NCBI RefSeq assembly: GCF_000729995.1
Contig: NZ_JNFG01000032.1
Span: forward strand, 23,764-87,763
Reading direction: 5' to 3'
DNA: 64,000 nt
From: Caballeronia sordidicola
Lineage (GTDB): Bacteria > Pseudomonadota > Gammaproteobacteria > Burkholderiales > Burkholderiaceae
In this document: positions 25,701 through 34,383 of the stretch, piece after piece
Position numbering within the stretch: position 1 is the first letter of the stretch
Layout: each line of letters begins with the position of its first letter
Program-made: the position numbers and the translations under genes
Notes under the pieces: generated by a model
What the model was told of the DNA's origin: nothing
Seen by the model: only the letters and a program-made list of their open reading frames with translations
Databases searched by the model: none

Positions 25701-26614
25701 TCGATTCAAGATTGACCGTGGCCCGCACCACGGGTGCATGTGCTGCGGGCGAGGCGACTGCGTTGTCTGCAAGCGGGGAGAGGGCATGTTCGTGGATCAG
25801 CGTGATCGGCAGCACTGGCAGGACAGGCGGGTATGACACGTGGCTCGGCCAGCAAACAAGCGTGGCCGGCGTGATATCCGGCGTCGATTATCGCGTCGCG
25901 CCGCGGTTCACGCTGGGAGCCGCGTTGGTTGCCGTCCACGGTAATACGTCGATCGACACGCTGCCTGTTCACGGCCAATTCGATAGCTATCAGGCTGCGC
26001 TTTACGGCAGCTACGTGCCGGGAGCTTATTGGCTCCAGGCCACGATCGGCTATGCGCGCAATGACGATGAAATGAAACGCTCCCTCTTTTTCACCGATAC
26101 CCCGCGCACAGCCCTTGGCAACGTCGATGGAAACCAGTTCTTCGCATCGCTAAGTAACGGCGTGGATTTTCCAGTAGCAACATTTGGTGTATTCACACCG
26201 TTCGTGGCGCTTGAAATACAGAGCGTTGAAAATCCGGCATTTACTGAAACCGGTGCAGATTCGGTGGATCTGGCAGTCTCAGGGAATACGGCGAATTCAA
26301 TGCGTTCGTTACTGGGTGCGCAATGGCGTAAAGCCGTCGAGTGGCTCGGCCGCGCCTGGAGCTTGAACGGGCAACTGGCCTGGGCTCATCAATATGGCAC
26401 GCAGACACAAGCGATCAATGCGCGCCTCGAAGGCGCAGCCGACAGTGATTTTACGGTTCACGGCAGCGGACCGGCGCGAGATATGGCACAAGTCGGTCTT
26501 GGAGCCCGAGTGGAATTGGGCCGGCAAATCCACGCTTTTTTGCGCTACGACGGTGAGTTCGGCGGCGGTGGTCACACGCATGCGGGAAGCGCAGGCATCG
26601 ATTACCGATGGTGA
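22751..26614 (+). CDS. Autotransporter (type Va) with repetitive passenger, probable adhesin
   Basis: 1287 residues. A long N-terminus (about 50 aa, charged region then ITILIVINCIAGKASA) suits the extended signal peptides of autotransporters. The passenger (about 50-1000) is a predicted beta-helix built from short strands of the V.NAG.I type. Residues about 410-670 consist of 51-aa repeats (VAVQAGSNVS, NAGSIAA, LTNEQGGS). The C-terminal ~280 residues are an autotransporter barrel beginning near SISVIGSTGRTGGYD-like sequence and ending on an aromatic residue (IDYRW). No protease or esterase triad is visible, so adhesion or aggregation is the best guess. Two Cys (TGACAAG and GERACSW) form a small loop before the barrel. 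Confidence 0.9.
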   Translation: MRALDELARGRSGWAVSWSKTGHPWRDVPITILIVINCIAGKASATDLDSSLTGYVLAPAGNPYNVVTGANIDTTAQGSIGIDGQSNKSATWALTNNGTVTGGYFSVEFDSPVVLVNNGSLISRATTAVALYSGGTVTNSVGAFIVGRFDGVFANSASSSVTNAGDIGGSASDITQTQSGIHLPNGGTVTNLATGKIAAYGPGVISNSAITIQNAGLISSFNGTAIDLTVGAAGVGSVVSNSGTITGQGGTAILFGPNDNTLILAGTSVITGIVDASAHGASTTNTLMLGGASPGRFDISSLGASGQYRGFDILQKNDSGTWTLTGTNSAAQTWLVSGGGVAMAGRLSGSLIATPGAAGIDIEVLSGGAVIASSGNAVSVNALSRVVNSGSISSSAEGVAAVAANGVGTSVVNAGSIAASGGNAAGIAINASTGAASLTNEQGGSVTSAAGVAVQAGSNVSIVNAGSIAAKGGSAAGMTIDASSGPTTLLNKPGGSITGAAGVTAQTGSNVSIDNAGAISSQSPNGVGIVIDASAGSASVTNEQGGSITSAGGVAVQAGSNVSIINAGSIAATGGNGAGVTIDAPTGPASLLNQEGGSIKSAAGVAVQAGPNVSITNAGSIAAEGANATGVAIDASTGSASLTNEQGGSITSAGGVAVQAGSNVSIYNAGTLSGSGAAVRFTGSGNRLTLDSGSQVSGDLDGGNGSANALVIQGSGTLSSRTYGFSTLAMQGTDWTVSSSVQVGSSSAIESGTLSLTGTLTSPVITVAQGATLTGTGTLNGALTLQGVIAPGVTSTAATTGLQPLAIGTLSVAGSYIQTAGSRYEANVSPQGIDLISVDGTATLQGGTVEAHLRAGLFTQSDTYKILSTTSGVNGAFSGITTFSPFVLPTLIYDANNAYIHVQRGFQFAGGTPNQMAVEAALDHGVAGIGTGALPTRDFLSVTGDLLNLEGSSAYAAIDQLGAEAYTAFPNALFEAARLGMDAIDSRLTVARTTGACAAGEATALSASGERACSWISVIGSTGRTGGYDTWLGQQTSVAGVISGVDYRVAPRFTLGAALVAVHGNTSIDTLPVHGQFDSYQAALYGSYVPGAYWLQATIGYARNDDEMKRSLFFTDTPRTALGNVDGNQFFASLSNGVDFPVATFGVFTPFVALEIQSVENPAFTETGADSVDLAVSGNTANSMRSLLGAQWRKAVEWLGRAWSLNGQLAWAHQYGTQTQAINARLEGAADSDFTVHGSGPARDMAQVGLGARVELGRQIHAFLRYDGEFGGGGHTHAGSAGIDYRW
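23985..24760 (+). repeat. Five tandem 153-bp repeats within the autotransporter gene
   Basis: The codon opening each VAVQAGSNVS-like block is at 24104, 24257, 24410, 24563 and 24716: exactly 153 bp (51 codons) apart every time. Copies have diverged at third positions and at some residues (for example VTAQTGSN in copy 2), so the array is not fresh, but spacing is perfect. A partial unit precedes the first full one. Confidence 0.92.
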
Positions 26615-26698
26615 CGCAGGGAGACCTGATTCAACCGGTCCTTGCTCCGACCTTAAACACGGCCCCATCGTCCTTTGCGATCTAGTCGACCCCCAGAA

Positions 26699-29107
26699 TC
26701 AATCAACCGCATTGGACGGCGCTTCCCCCAACGGCAGGGCCGCCACGTCGGCCATGAGTCCCAGGCCGCAGACCCCAAACCGGTCGAGTAACGCCTGTAC
26801 CCCGTCTGCCGGAACCGCGCGAGAAAAGAGAAAGCCTTGGGCCTCGATCGGTCCAAGCCGGGACAGCCATGCAACCTGCTCCTCGGTTTCGGTCCCTTCA
26901 ACCACAACCGTCAATCCCAACGACCGAGCGAGATTGACAATGGCGGAGACCATCACGCAAACACTGCGGTCGTGCGGAATCGCCTGAACGAACGAGCGAT
27001 CAACCTTGAGGGTATCGACGGCAAACCGGTTCAGATAAGACAGCGACGAATATCCGGTACCGAAATCATCCAGTGCGATCCTGACGCCAAGCCGCTTCAA
27101 CGCAGAGATCTTTTCCGCGACGATATCCGGAAACTCCATCATCACGGTTTCAGTAATCTCGAGTTCGAGTTTCCCCGGCGCAATACCGTTTTCGCGAATA
27201 GCGGCCGCCACGGTCTCGAGCAAATCCCCGCGCCAGAACTGCACCGCTGAGATATTCACGGCGAGTGACAACCCGTCGTAGCCTTGACGCTGCCAGACGG
27301 CTAATTGCCGGCAAGCGGTATGAATCACGAAGTCGCCGATAGGCACGATCAGTCCCGTCGATTCCGCGACCGGAATGAACTCGTTAGCCGGAATCAGACC
27401 GTGCTGAGGATGATTCCATCGGGCGAGCGCTTCGAAACCCGTGATACATCGCCGGGTCAGGTCGATCTTCGGCTGATAAGCGAGGAACAGTTGATCCTGG
27501 GCCAGGGCGACCCGTAATTGCTGTTCCCATTTCATCAAATGATCGGCGCGATGTGACAACTGCGGCGAATAAAACTGATAGCAGTTCTTGCCCGCGTCCT
27601 TCGCGCTGTACATGGCGAGATCGGCCTTCTTCAGCAAGTCGATTTCGCTTTCGCTCGACACTGAATACAACGCAATGCCAATACTCGCGTGCAACACGAA
27701 GGCGCTGCCGCGCACGTCGAACGGCGTCGCGAACATATGCGAAACCGCTTCCGCCAGTTCAACTGCTTGCCGTTCGACGTCGACGCCCTTGACCACCACG
27801 ACGAATTCATCGCCGCCAATACGTGACAGCATGCCGTTGTCGCTGACCGTTTCCGCCAGCCGCGACGCCGTCATTTGCAGCACGATGTCGCCGGCGTTAT
27901 GGCCGAGGGTATCGTTGACGGTCTTGAAGTTGTCGAGATCGATGAAAAGCAGCGCGAGATGGCCGACGTTCTCCGGCTTGGCAACGTCGTGACGCAGCAT
28001 TTGCAGCGTGGAATAGCGGTTTCGCAGACCGGTCAGTAAATCGTATTCAACCAGATGCGTCATCTCGCGCTCACGCCCGAGCAGCTTGCCGATCAGCCCG
28101 GTCGCGACCGCGAAAAAGCCAAGCATGGCGAGCGAGATGAAAGTCGCCATCAGCAGATAAACGCGCCGCGTGTGATTGAAGTCGGTGAATTCTTCTGCCT
28201 GCGACAGACCGACAAGCACACCGAGCGGATAGCCATCTATGTGCCGATACGAAACGATGCGCGTGACGTTGTCGATCGGATCGACATAGATGCCGGACGC
28301 ATGCTCGGAAGTCGGGTACACGCCGCTTGCTGTGAACCCGCCGCGCGGATCGTTGCCGTCGACCTGTTTCATCGGGCGGCCATCCGGTGAGACGGACGCC
28401 GGGCCCGGACCAGGACCTACACCCGTGCTGCGCGCGAGTACCGAGCCGTTGTCCGAAATCACGGCAACCACGCCGTCGCGTCCGATCGACGCCACGTTGT
28501 AGAAGTCGCTTGTGAAGTAGCTGGGATCTTCGGACACCACCACGACGCCGGCAAACGACCCATCGGGATGATTCAGGCGGCGCGTGATCTGCAAGGTCCA
28601 TTGGCGGGAAACGCGGCCGAGTACGGGCTTGCTGATGTAAAGCAGGTCGTCGTTGGAAAGCTGGTGAATCCGGAAATGTTCCCGATCGGAAAGATCGACT
28701 GGTTTTGCTATAGCGCCGGCTGTGGACCCGATCAGCATGCCGTGTTCATCGATCAAGGAAACCTGCACGAGCGTGTCGCTTTGCACCACGCCTTTTTCAA
28801 CCGTGCTTGCGAGGTTGAACTGTCCAGGCGTCTTCTCGAACTCGTATTTGACGAAACGCGTGATCTGGTCGACCTGATGAATGGCCTTGATCGTGTGTTG
28901 CTCGAGCGCGGACGAGAGGATGGCCGCCGAGGCCATCGACGCATGCGTGGCGGCGTCGCGCTCCACCGACAGGCGCGCGAAGATCACCGTCCACAGCAGG
29001 ACGAGCACGAGCGCGCCCAGCGCTGGAATGGCGAACAATGCGCGGCGCCGTCGCGGAAAATCCGCTTGTTTCATGTCGCGTGGCGCTTTGGGCCGTAATC
29101 GATTCAT
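26699..29107 (-). CDS. Membrane GGDEF-EAL protein with periplasmic sensor (c-di-GMP turnover)
   Basis: Start ATG 29105-29107 (MNRLRPKAPRDMKQ) is chosen by position before the first membrane helix; no start has a good ribosome-binding site. Layout over 802 aa: helix 1 (ALFAIPALGALVLVLLWTVIF), a periplasmic Cache-like domain of about 270 residues (REHFRIHQ, YISKPVLG, DGVVAVISDNG), helix 2 (VYLLMATFISLAMLGFFAVA), a GGDEF domain with intact RIGGDEF but no RxxD inhibitory site (SDNG instead), and an EAL domain with FEALARWNHP, ELEITETVMM and DDFGTGYSSL. Both catalytic motifs look functional; net activity cannot be predicted. Confidence 0.92.
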   Translation of the reverse strand: MNRLRPKAPRDMKQADFPRRRRALFAIPALGALVLVLLWTVIFARLSVERDAATHASMASAAILSSALEQHTIKAIHQVDQITRFVKYEFEKTPGQFNLASTVEKGVVQSDTLVQVSLIDEHGMLIGSTAGAIAKPVDLSDREHFRIHQLSNDDLLYISKPVLGRVSRQWTLQITRRLNHPDGSFAGVVVVSEDPSYFTSDFYNVASIGRDGVVAVISDNGSVLARSTGVGPGPGPASVSPDGRPMKQVDGNDPRGGFTASGVYPTSEHASGIYVDPIDNVTRIVSYRHIDGYPLGVLVGLSQAEEFTDFNHTRRVYLLMATFISLAMLGFFAVATGLIGKLLGREREMTHLVEYDLLTGLRNRYSTLQMLRHDVAKPENVGHLALLFIDLDNFKTVNDTLGHNAGDIVLQMTASRLAETVSDNGMLSRIGGDEFVVVVKGVDVERQAVELAEAVSHMFATPFDVRGSAFVLHASIGIALYSVSSESEIDLLKKADLAMYSAKDAGKNCYQFYSPQLSHRADHLMKWEQQLRVALAQDQLFLAYQPKIDLTRRCITGFEALARWNHPQHGLIPANEFIPVAESTGLIVPIGDFVIHTACRQLAVWQRQGYDGLSLAVNISAVQFWRGDLLETVAAAIRENGIAPGKLELEITETVMMEFPDIVAEKISALKRLGVRIALDDFGTGYSSLSYLNRFAVDTLKVDRSFVQAIPHDRSVCVMVSAIVNLARSLGLTVVVEGTETEEQVAWLSRLGPIEAQGFLFSRAVPADGVQALLDRFGVCGLGLMADVAALPLGEAPSNAVD

Positions 29108-29716
29108 GGGTTTGGTCAGTCCATGGACCCTGTGACGGGTTGCGCCGATAGTGCGTCCGGAACAACACAAATGAGTGTCGGCATTGCAGTAATGCGTCCA
29201 ATGCCGGTGAGGCGGGGTGTTATTGCCGATTTCCAATAAATCCGGGCCATCGTTCGAGTTTATTTTGCAGCCCCTCTTCGCAGACTGGGACCAGCGTGCG
29301 CGTTAAGCACGCTTGCATTTCGCTTACGATGGTTTTGGTATTACTGCTTTTAGAACTCCGTCCGGCGTTGGCCCGGGTTGACCGATAGCCGCTGGTTATC
29401 CAGTCTCCCCCGCGTGAGGCTGATTTCCATAATGGCGGCTGAGTCAGATAATACCAATGACAGCCGGCTTAGATATTACTGAAGGCCACCCATTTAAGGA
29501 AGCGCGGCGGCGAGGCGATGTATCGAGGTATACACGGATAGGCTGAAGCGCTTATCTGGAGGGGTTCCGGCCGGGGCGGCGCATGTTTCTGGAAAGTGAA
29601 TTTAAGCGAGCGAAGTGCGGTATTTTGAATCCCGATGCCGGGCGGCATCGGGATTAAGAACAAGACTAAAATTCGTTGCAGCGATTTATGCTTCTTAAGC
29701 GTTTAAAGCAGCGCTT
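29108..29716. other. 600-bp intergenic region with a perfect hairpin
   Basis: No gene is seen between the GGDEF-EAL start and the end of ridA. The only structure is a perfect 13-bp inverted repeat with a 2-nt centre at 29628-29655 (AATCCCGATGCCG and its complement). It lies 60 bp past the ridA stop codon and lacks a T-run on either strand. It may still act as a terminator or RNA-stabilising element. Confidence 0.6.
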
Positions 29717-30181
29717 TCAGCTCACTTCGGCAATCAATTCGATTTCGACACACGCGCCCAGCGGAATCTGCGCTACGCCGAATGCCGAGCGTGCATGTTT
29801 GCCGGCCTCACCGAAAATATCGGCGATCAACTCGGACGCGCCGTTGGTCACCAGATGCTGCTCGGTGAACTCGAACGTGGAGTTGACAAGGCTCATCACC
29901 TTCACGATCCGCGTCACCCGGTTCAGGTCGCCGACGTGTGCGTGCAGCGTCGCGATCAGGTCGATGGCAATGGAGCGCGCGGCGGCACGGCCTTCCTCGG
30001 TCGTGAGCGTGGCGCCCAGTTTGCCCGCCCACACCTTGCCGTCTTTCTTCGCGATGTGGCCGGACAGATAAACCGTGTTGCCGCTTTGCGCGCTCATCAC
30101 GTAGGCGGCGGCGGGGGCGCCGGCCGTCGGCAATTCAATGCCGAGTTCCTTCAGCTTGTCGTAGACATTCAGTTGGGCCAT
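29717..30181 (-). CDS. RidA/YjgF-family protein
   Basis: RidA-type proteins hydrolyse reactive enamine/imine intermediates made by pyridoxal-phosphate enzymes. The 154-residue protein has the family core: YLSGHIAKKDGKVWAGKLG, the AIDLIATLHAHVGDLNRVTRIVKVMSLVNSTFEF segment, and HARSAFGVAQIPLGACVEIELIAEV at the C-terminus, with the conserved Arg (HARSAFGV) near the intersubunit active site. It is a longer member with VYDKLKELGIELP at the N-terminus, as in the YoaB-like subgroup. A PLP aminotransferase gene ends 85 bp upstream on the same strand, a fitting partner. Confidence 0.9.
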   Translation of the reverse strand: MAQLNVYDKLKELGIELPTAGAPAAAYVMSAQSGNTVYLSGHIAKKDGKVWAGKLGATLTTEEGRAAARSIAIDLIATLHAHVGDLNRVTRIVKVMSLVNSTFEFTEQHLVTNGASELIADIFGEAGKHARSAFGVAQIPLGACVEIELIAEVS

Positions 30182-30266
30182 GGGGTATTCCCTAGAAATG
30201 GAAAGGATGAAGCGAGAGCGTGCCAGGGCGGTCGTCCCGCCGCGGCACGCTTGCAGTGCGACGAGA

Positions 30267-31463
30267 TCAGACCAGCGCGCGGATCAGCGCGCCGAGCTTG
30301 GCGACACCTTCGTCGATTTTCGCCGGCGGCACGGTCACGAACGACAGGCGCAGCGTGTTGTGTTGCGCTTCATTCGCGAAGAACGGGCCGCCGGGCACGA
30401 ACGCGACGTGCTGCTCGATTGCCTGCTCGAGCAGCTTCATTGTATCGATGTGTTTCGGTAGATTCACCCACACGAACATGCCGCCTTCCGGACGGTTCCA
30501 CTCAACGCCCGCCGGCATGTGCTGTTCGAGCGACGCCAGCATGGCCGCGCATTGGTCGCGATACAGCGCGCGGATCTTCGGGATATGCGTTTCAAGAAAG
30601 CCATCTTTGACGACCTCGTGCACGATGCGTTGCGTGAGGCTCGGCGTATGCAGGTCGGTTGCCTGCTTCGCTTGCACCAGCTTGAAGTGCAACTCTTCGG
30701 GCGCAATGATGTAACCCACGCGCATGCCGGGCGACAGGACCTTCGAGAACGACCCCAGATGCACGATGTGATCGGGCGCCATCGACAGCATGGTTGGCAG
30801 GGGTGCGCCCGCGTAGTCGAGGGCGCCGTACGGATCGTCCTCGATCACCGGGAAGCCGGCGCGTTGCGCGAACGCGGCCAGTGCGGTGCGGCGCTCCAGC
30901 GACAGGCGACGGCCCGTCGGATTCTGGAAATTGGGCTGCGCGTACAGCAGGCGCGCACTAGCCGTCAGCGTGGCGTTGAGCGAGGACGGGATCAAGCCGT
31001 GTTCGTCGGTCGGGACTTGCACGTAGTTTGGCTCATACATGGAAAACGACTGCAGCGCGCCGAGATACGTGGGCGTTTCGACCAGCACGCGGCTGGCGGG
31101 GTCGATCAGCACTTTGCCGAGCAGGTCGAGCGCTTGTTGCGATCCTGTTGTGATCAGCACTTGAGATGGCCGGATCGACGCGCCGTTGACCGAGTAGCGA
31201 TGCGCGACCCATTCGCGCAGCGGCAGATAGCCTTCGGTGGCGCTGTATTGCAGCGCGGCGGCGGGGCTGTCACGCAGGATGCGGTCGCACGCCACGCGCA
31301 TTTCCTCGACAGGAAACGTAGCCGGCGACGGCAATCCACCCGCGAATGAAATGACCTCGGGCCGCTCGGTGACCTTCAGGATTTCGCGAATCGCCGAACT
31401 GGTGAGCTTTCTCGCACGTTCGGAAAGTTGCCACGGCTGGGCTTGAAGGTCGGCTTGATTCAT
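30267..31463 (-). CDS. PLP-dependent aminotransferase (LysN/2-aminoadipate type)
   Basis: Fold-type I aminotransferase of 398 aa without a DNA-binding domain. The N-terminal SSAIREILKVTERPEVISFAGGLPSP is typical of LysN-like 2-aminoadipate/branched-chain aminotransferases. PLP contacts are visible: TTGSQQALDLLGK, PNFQNPTG, VIEDDPYG and the Schiff-base Lys241 in GSFSKVLSPGMRVGY; the C-terminal LRLSFVTV holds the carboxylate-binding Arg. The exact amino donor is uncertain. It lies just upstream of the RidA gene, probably in one operon, and downstream of a triple 13-bp repeat. Confidence 0.88.
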   Translation of the reverse strand: MNQADLQAQPWQLSERARKLTSSAIREILKVTERPEVISFAGGLPSPATFPVEEMRVACDRILRDSPAAALQYSATEGYLPLREWVAHRYSVNGASIRPSQVLITTGSQQALDLLGKVLIDPASRVLVETPTYLGALQSFSMYEPNYVQVPTDEHGLIPSSLNATLTASARLLYAQPNFQNPTGRRLSLERRTALAAFAQRAGFPVIEDDPYGALDYAGAPLPTMLSMAPDHIVHLGSFSKVLSPGMRVGYIIAPEELHFKLVQAKQATDLHTPSLTQRIVHEVVKDGFLETHIPKIRALYRDQCAAMLASLEQHMPAGVEWNRPEGGMFVWVNLPKHIDTMKLLEQAIEQHVAFVPGGPFFANEAQHNTLRLSFVTVPPAKIDEGVAKLGALIRALV

Positions 31464-31626
31464 GGGGTCCTCGGTTGGTCTCGGTGAGCGGTTTTAATGC
31501 GCATGCGGGTTGATAAAAATGCTGCACGGTGCTTCGAATAAGGTTTTGCGTACTGCAATTCAGCGCGACAGATGAACGGCGGCGGACGCTTATTATCGCG
31601 TGCCTGGTGTTCCGCTGGTCGGGGTC

Positions 31627-31665
31627 GTTTGTCAAACCCGTTTGTTAAACCCGTTTGTCAAACCC
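31627..31665. repeat. Three tandem 13-bp repeats with internal dyad symmetry
   Basis: GTTTGTCAAACCC (31627-31639), GTTTGTTAAACCC (31640-31652) and GTTTGTCAAACCC (31653-31665) are directly joined. Each contains a near-palindrome GTTTG-N-CAAAC (the middle copy has TAAAC). The array lies between the aminotransferase start (31463) and the stop of the VOC gene (31694), where the aminotransferase promoter should be. It looks like a multi-site operator. Confidence 0.6.
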
Positions 31666-31693
31666 AGCAGCGGTAAGAAGCAAGCCGGATGGT

Positions 31694-32560
31694 CTATTGT
31701 TCGTCTTCCCGCGCTGTTTCGTCTTGCACAGGCTCGGCCGTGTCCTCTGGCGTGTCCACGTCATGCGCTGTGGTTGCGTCCTCGGTCTTCTTGCTCTTTG
31801 CGCGCTTGCGGGCGGGCTTTGCCGGCGCGACCTCTGCCTGTCTGACCGCTTCGATCGCTTCCGCCGATTCACCCAGCGTAACGACGGAACCGTCCGCCAA
31901 CTCAAATTCGGCGACCAGTACCGGCGTGCCCGCCGTCACCTCGACCTGCATCAAGTGCGATACCCCGAGCCATGCCAGTTGCTCGGAGATCAGGTGCGCA
32001 CGCGGATGGAACCCCGTGAGTGACTTCAGCGCAATACCCGTTTCCGGTAACGATTCGCTCGGATGCTGCGGCGTGTCCCACTGGATCAGCGATGGCAGGA
32101 GCCCGTCACCGGCACCTTGCCACGCTGGAAAAGCGCCATCGCCCGGGACGGTGAGACCCCATGCGTTCCCGCCGCGTGTCATGGCTACGACAGCCGGAAT
32201 GCGCTCCGGATATTGCGCCTGCCAGCGCGTCAGCGACTTCGGCCGGTTCACCCCCACGACCCAGTGCACGAGTTGCGGGCCGGCTTCGAGACGCTTGCGC
32301 TGCGCCGGGTCGTCGAGTGCAAAGAGGCGAGGGCGCGGTGTTTCCGGTGTTTCGATTGGCTCCGCGTTCGGGTCGATCGCGATCACTTCGAGATACGCGC
32401 CGCCCCACAGGTTCAGCAGGCGGTTATGCGTGCGCATCAGCGGATGCGCGCCGCCTCCGGTCATCTCCACGCCAAGTTTCGCGGCGATAAAATCCGCGCC
32501 TTCCTCCAGCGTGCGGGCGGCGATAACGAGGTGGTCGAGTTGCAGCGGATGAGCGGTCAT
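31694..32560 (-). CDS. VOC (glyoxalase-like) family protein with charged C-terminal tail
   Basis: Residues 1-220 form a glyoxalase/VOC-type domain pair: LQLDHLVIAARTLEEGADFIAAKLGV opens it and LLNLWGGAYLEVIAIDPNAE and GPQLVHWVVGVN follow. The His, Glu and second His (DHLV, YLEVI, LVHWV) are suited to metal binding. The last 60 residues are low-complexity and highly charged (KPARKRAKSKKTEDATT, then an acidic stretch), an unusual extension likely disordered. Activity unknown. The start ATG 32558-32560 faces the MocR-type regulator gene across 322 bp. Confidence 0.8.
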   Translation of the reverse strand: MTAHPLQLDHLVIAARTLEEGADFIAAKLGVEMTGGGAHPLMRTHNRLLNLWGGAYLEVIAIDPNAEPIETPETPRPRLFALDDPAQRKRLEAGPQLVHWVVGVNRPKSLTRWQAQYPERIPAVVAMTRGGNAWGLTVPGDGAFPAWQGAGDGLLPSLIQWDTPQHPSESLPETGIALKSLTGFHPRAHLISEQLAWLGVSHLMQVEVTAGTPVLVAEFELADGSVVTLGESAEAIEAVRQAEVAPAKPARKRAKSKKTEDATTAHDVDTPEDTAEPVQDETAREDEQ

Positions 32561-32882
32561 AGTGCGCGAGTAGCTTGAAAGAAAATTGCCCGGACAACGC
32601 CGGCTGAGCTCGTCAGCATACCCGTTCCGCCCGGCCGTGCCGCTGCGCCGGGTCTGCGTTAGCCATTCGGCCGGGTAACTGGCCAGACAATTAGCGCACC
32701 GCTCAACTCAACGAAAACCGCGCCGAAACCCTCTCCCCGGCAGAAAAAACGCATGAAACGCATACAAAAACCGCCAACTTTACCTATCGTCCCACTCTGA
32801 AATGTATCGGCAACGACCGTAACAGTAACGGTACAATCGATCCGATACTCTGCGGTACAGTCATCGAACGCATTCAATCCCG
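32561..32882. other. Divergent intergenic region (VOC gene / MocR regulator)
   Basis: About 320 bp between divergent start codons. It should contain both promoters and, as MocR regulators usually bind next to their own gene, probably its operator. I could not pick out direct repeats with confidence. Confidence 0.5.
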
Positions 32883-34337
32883 ATGGAACCTGACATGTCA
32901 GTCCCGCTCGACCAGATCCCCGCGCCGCACGGCGCGCCGCAACTGACGCTCGTAGACCAGTTGGTCCAGTGGGGCCGGCGCCGGATTGACGAGCGGGTGT
33001 TCCGTCCGGGCATGCGCATGCCGTCCATCCGCAAACTGGCAGTGGACAAGGGCGTGTCGCGCTTTACAGTGGTCGAGGCATACGAACGGCTGGTGGCGCA
33101 CGGTTATCTCGACTCGCGGCGCGGTTCAGGGTTTTTCGTGCGCGACCGGACCAGTTCCAACGACTCCCATGTCCACCCAACACTAGCCACTGAGCGCGCA
33201 CCTGTACCCAGCACCATCGACGTGGTCTGGCTGCTGCGCAATATGCTGCACACGTCGAGTCCGGCGAAAGGACCGGGCATAGGCTATCTGCCGGCGAGCT
33301 GGCTGAACGGCGAATTGCTGACCAGCGCGTTGCGCTCCATGAGCCGGCAAAGCGGCGCACAAATGCTCGGCTTCGGCACGCCGCAAGGGTTCCTGCCGCT
33401 GCGCCAGCAAATCCAGACTCGGCTGGAGGAGCTGGAGATAGGCGCGTCGACGGAGCAAATCGTGATGGTGTCCGGCGTGACGCAAGCCATTGACCTGATC
33501 GCGCGGGTTTTCGTCAAACCGGGCGATACGGTGATCGTGGGAGACCCCGCGTGGTTCCAGATGTTCGGCCGCTTCGTGGCGCAGGGCGCGCGGCTTGTCG
33601 GCATGCCTTACACGCCGGATGGCCCCGATCTCGACGCGCTCGAAGCCATGGTCCAGACCTGGCGCCCGAAGATGCTCGTCATCAATTCCGTGCTGCAGAA
33701 TCCCACCGGCACGTCGCTGACCGCGGCGCAGGCGTTTCGCATCTTGCAACTCGCGGAAACCTACGATTTCATCGTTGTGGAAGACGATATCTACGGCGAT
33801 CTTTGCCCGACCAATTTTCCCGCGACACGGCTTGCAAGCCTTGACCAGCTGAAGCGAGTGATTTTCCTCAACAGCTATTCGAAGACGCTCGCGCCGAACT
33901 TGCGCGTGGGTTACGTCGCCGCGGCGCCTGAAGTGGCGAACGCTATCGCCGATCAGAAAATGCTGGTCGGCATGACGAGCCCCGAACTCAACGAGCGCGT
34001 GCTGTACAAAGTGCTGACTGAGGGCCACTACCGGCGTCATGTCGAACGACTGCGTGCAAAACTGGACGGAGTGCGGGAGAAAACCGTCCGCATGTTCGAA
34101 AAAGTCGGCTACAAACCATATCTGGTGCCATCGGCGGGCATGTTTTTATGGGCCGATACCGGCGTGGACTCCGAAGGGCTCGCCGCCGCAGGGCACGAAG
34201 CCGGTTTTTTGCTGACGCCCGGCAGCTTGTTTTCGCCACATCAACTGCCCAGCACGTGGATGCGCTTCAACATCGCCAATTGCGGTGATCCGGGCCTGCC
34301 CGCCATGCTCTCCGCTTACTCGGATCGCGTCGGGTAG
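32883..34337 (+). CDS. MocR-type transcriptional regulator (GntR HTH + aminotransferase fold)
   Basis: 484 aa fusion. Residues about 20-88 are a GntR winged helix (IDERVFRPGMRMPSIRKLA, VSRFTVVEAYERLVAHGYLDSRRGSGFFV). After a linker, residues 120-484 are a fold-type I aminotransferase with PLP-binding Lys334 (NSYSKTLAPNLRVGYV), QNPTGTSL and VVEDDIYGD. Such proteins use PLP or its adducts as effectors rather than catalysing transamination. It is divergent from the VOC gene and near an aminotransferase/RidA pair, both plausible targets. Confidence 0.92.
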   Translation: MEPDMSVPLDQIPAPHGAPQLTLVDQLVQWGRRRIDERVFRPGMRMPSIRKLAVDKGVSRFTVVEAYERLVAHGYLDSRRGSGFFVRDRTSSNDSHVHPTLATERAPVPSTIDVVWLLRNMLHTSSPAKGPGIGYLPASWLNGELLTSALRSMSRQSGAQMLGFGTPQGFLPLRQQIQTRLEELEIGASTEQIVMVSGVTQAIDLIARVFVKPGDTVIVGDPAWFQMFGRFVAQGARLVGMPYTPDGPDLDALEAMVQTWRPKMLVINSVLQNPTGTSLTAAQAFRILQLAETYDFIVVEDDIYGDLCPTNFPATRLASLDQLKRVIFLNSYSKTLAPNLRVGYVAAAPEVANAIADQKMLVGMTSPELNERVLYKVLTEGHYRRHVERLRAKLDGVREKTVRMFEKVGYKPYLVPSAGMFLWADTGVDSEGLAAAGHEAGFLLTPGSLFSPHQLPSTWMRFNIANCGDPGLPAMLSAYSDRVG

Positions 34338-34383
34338 CGCTATCGGAGCACGCTCGAGTGCAATCACAACCAGCGATGCACCC

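Noticed and set aside
31627..31665. Triple 13-bp repeat considered as a CRISPR fragment
   Set aside because: Units are directly joined with no spacers and there are no cas genes.
32659..32877. 72-codon minus-strand frame in the VOC/MocR intergenic region
   Set aside because: Overlaps the expected divergent promoter region and lacks a good start or protein-like composition.
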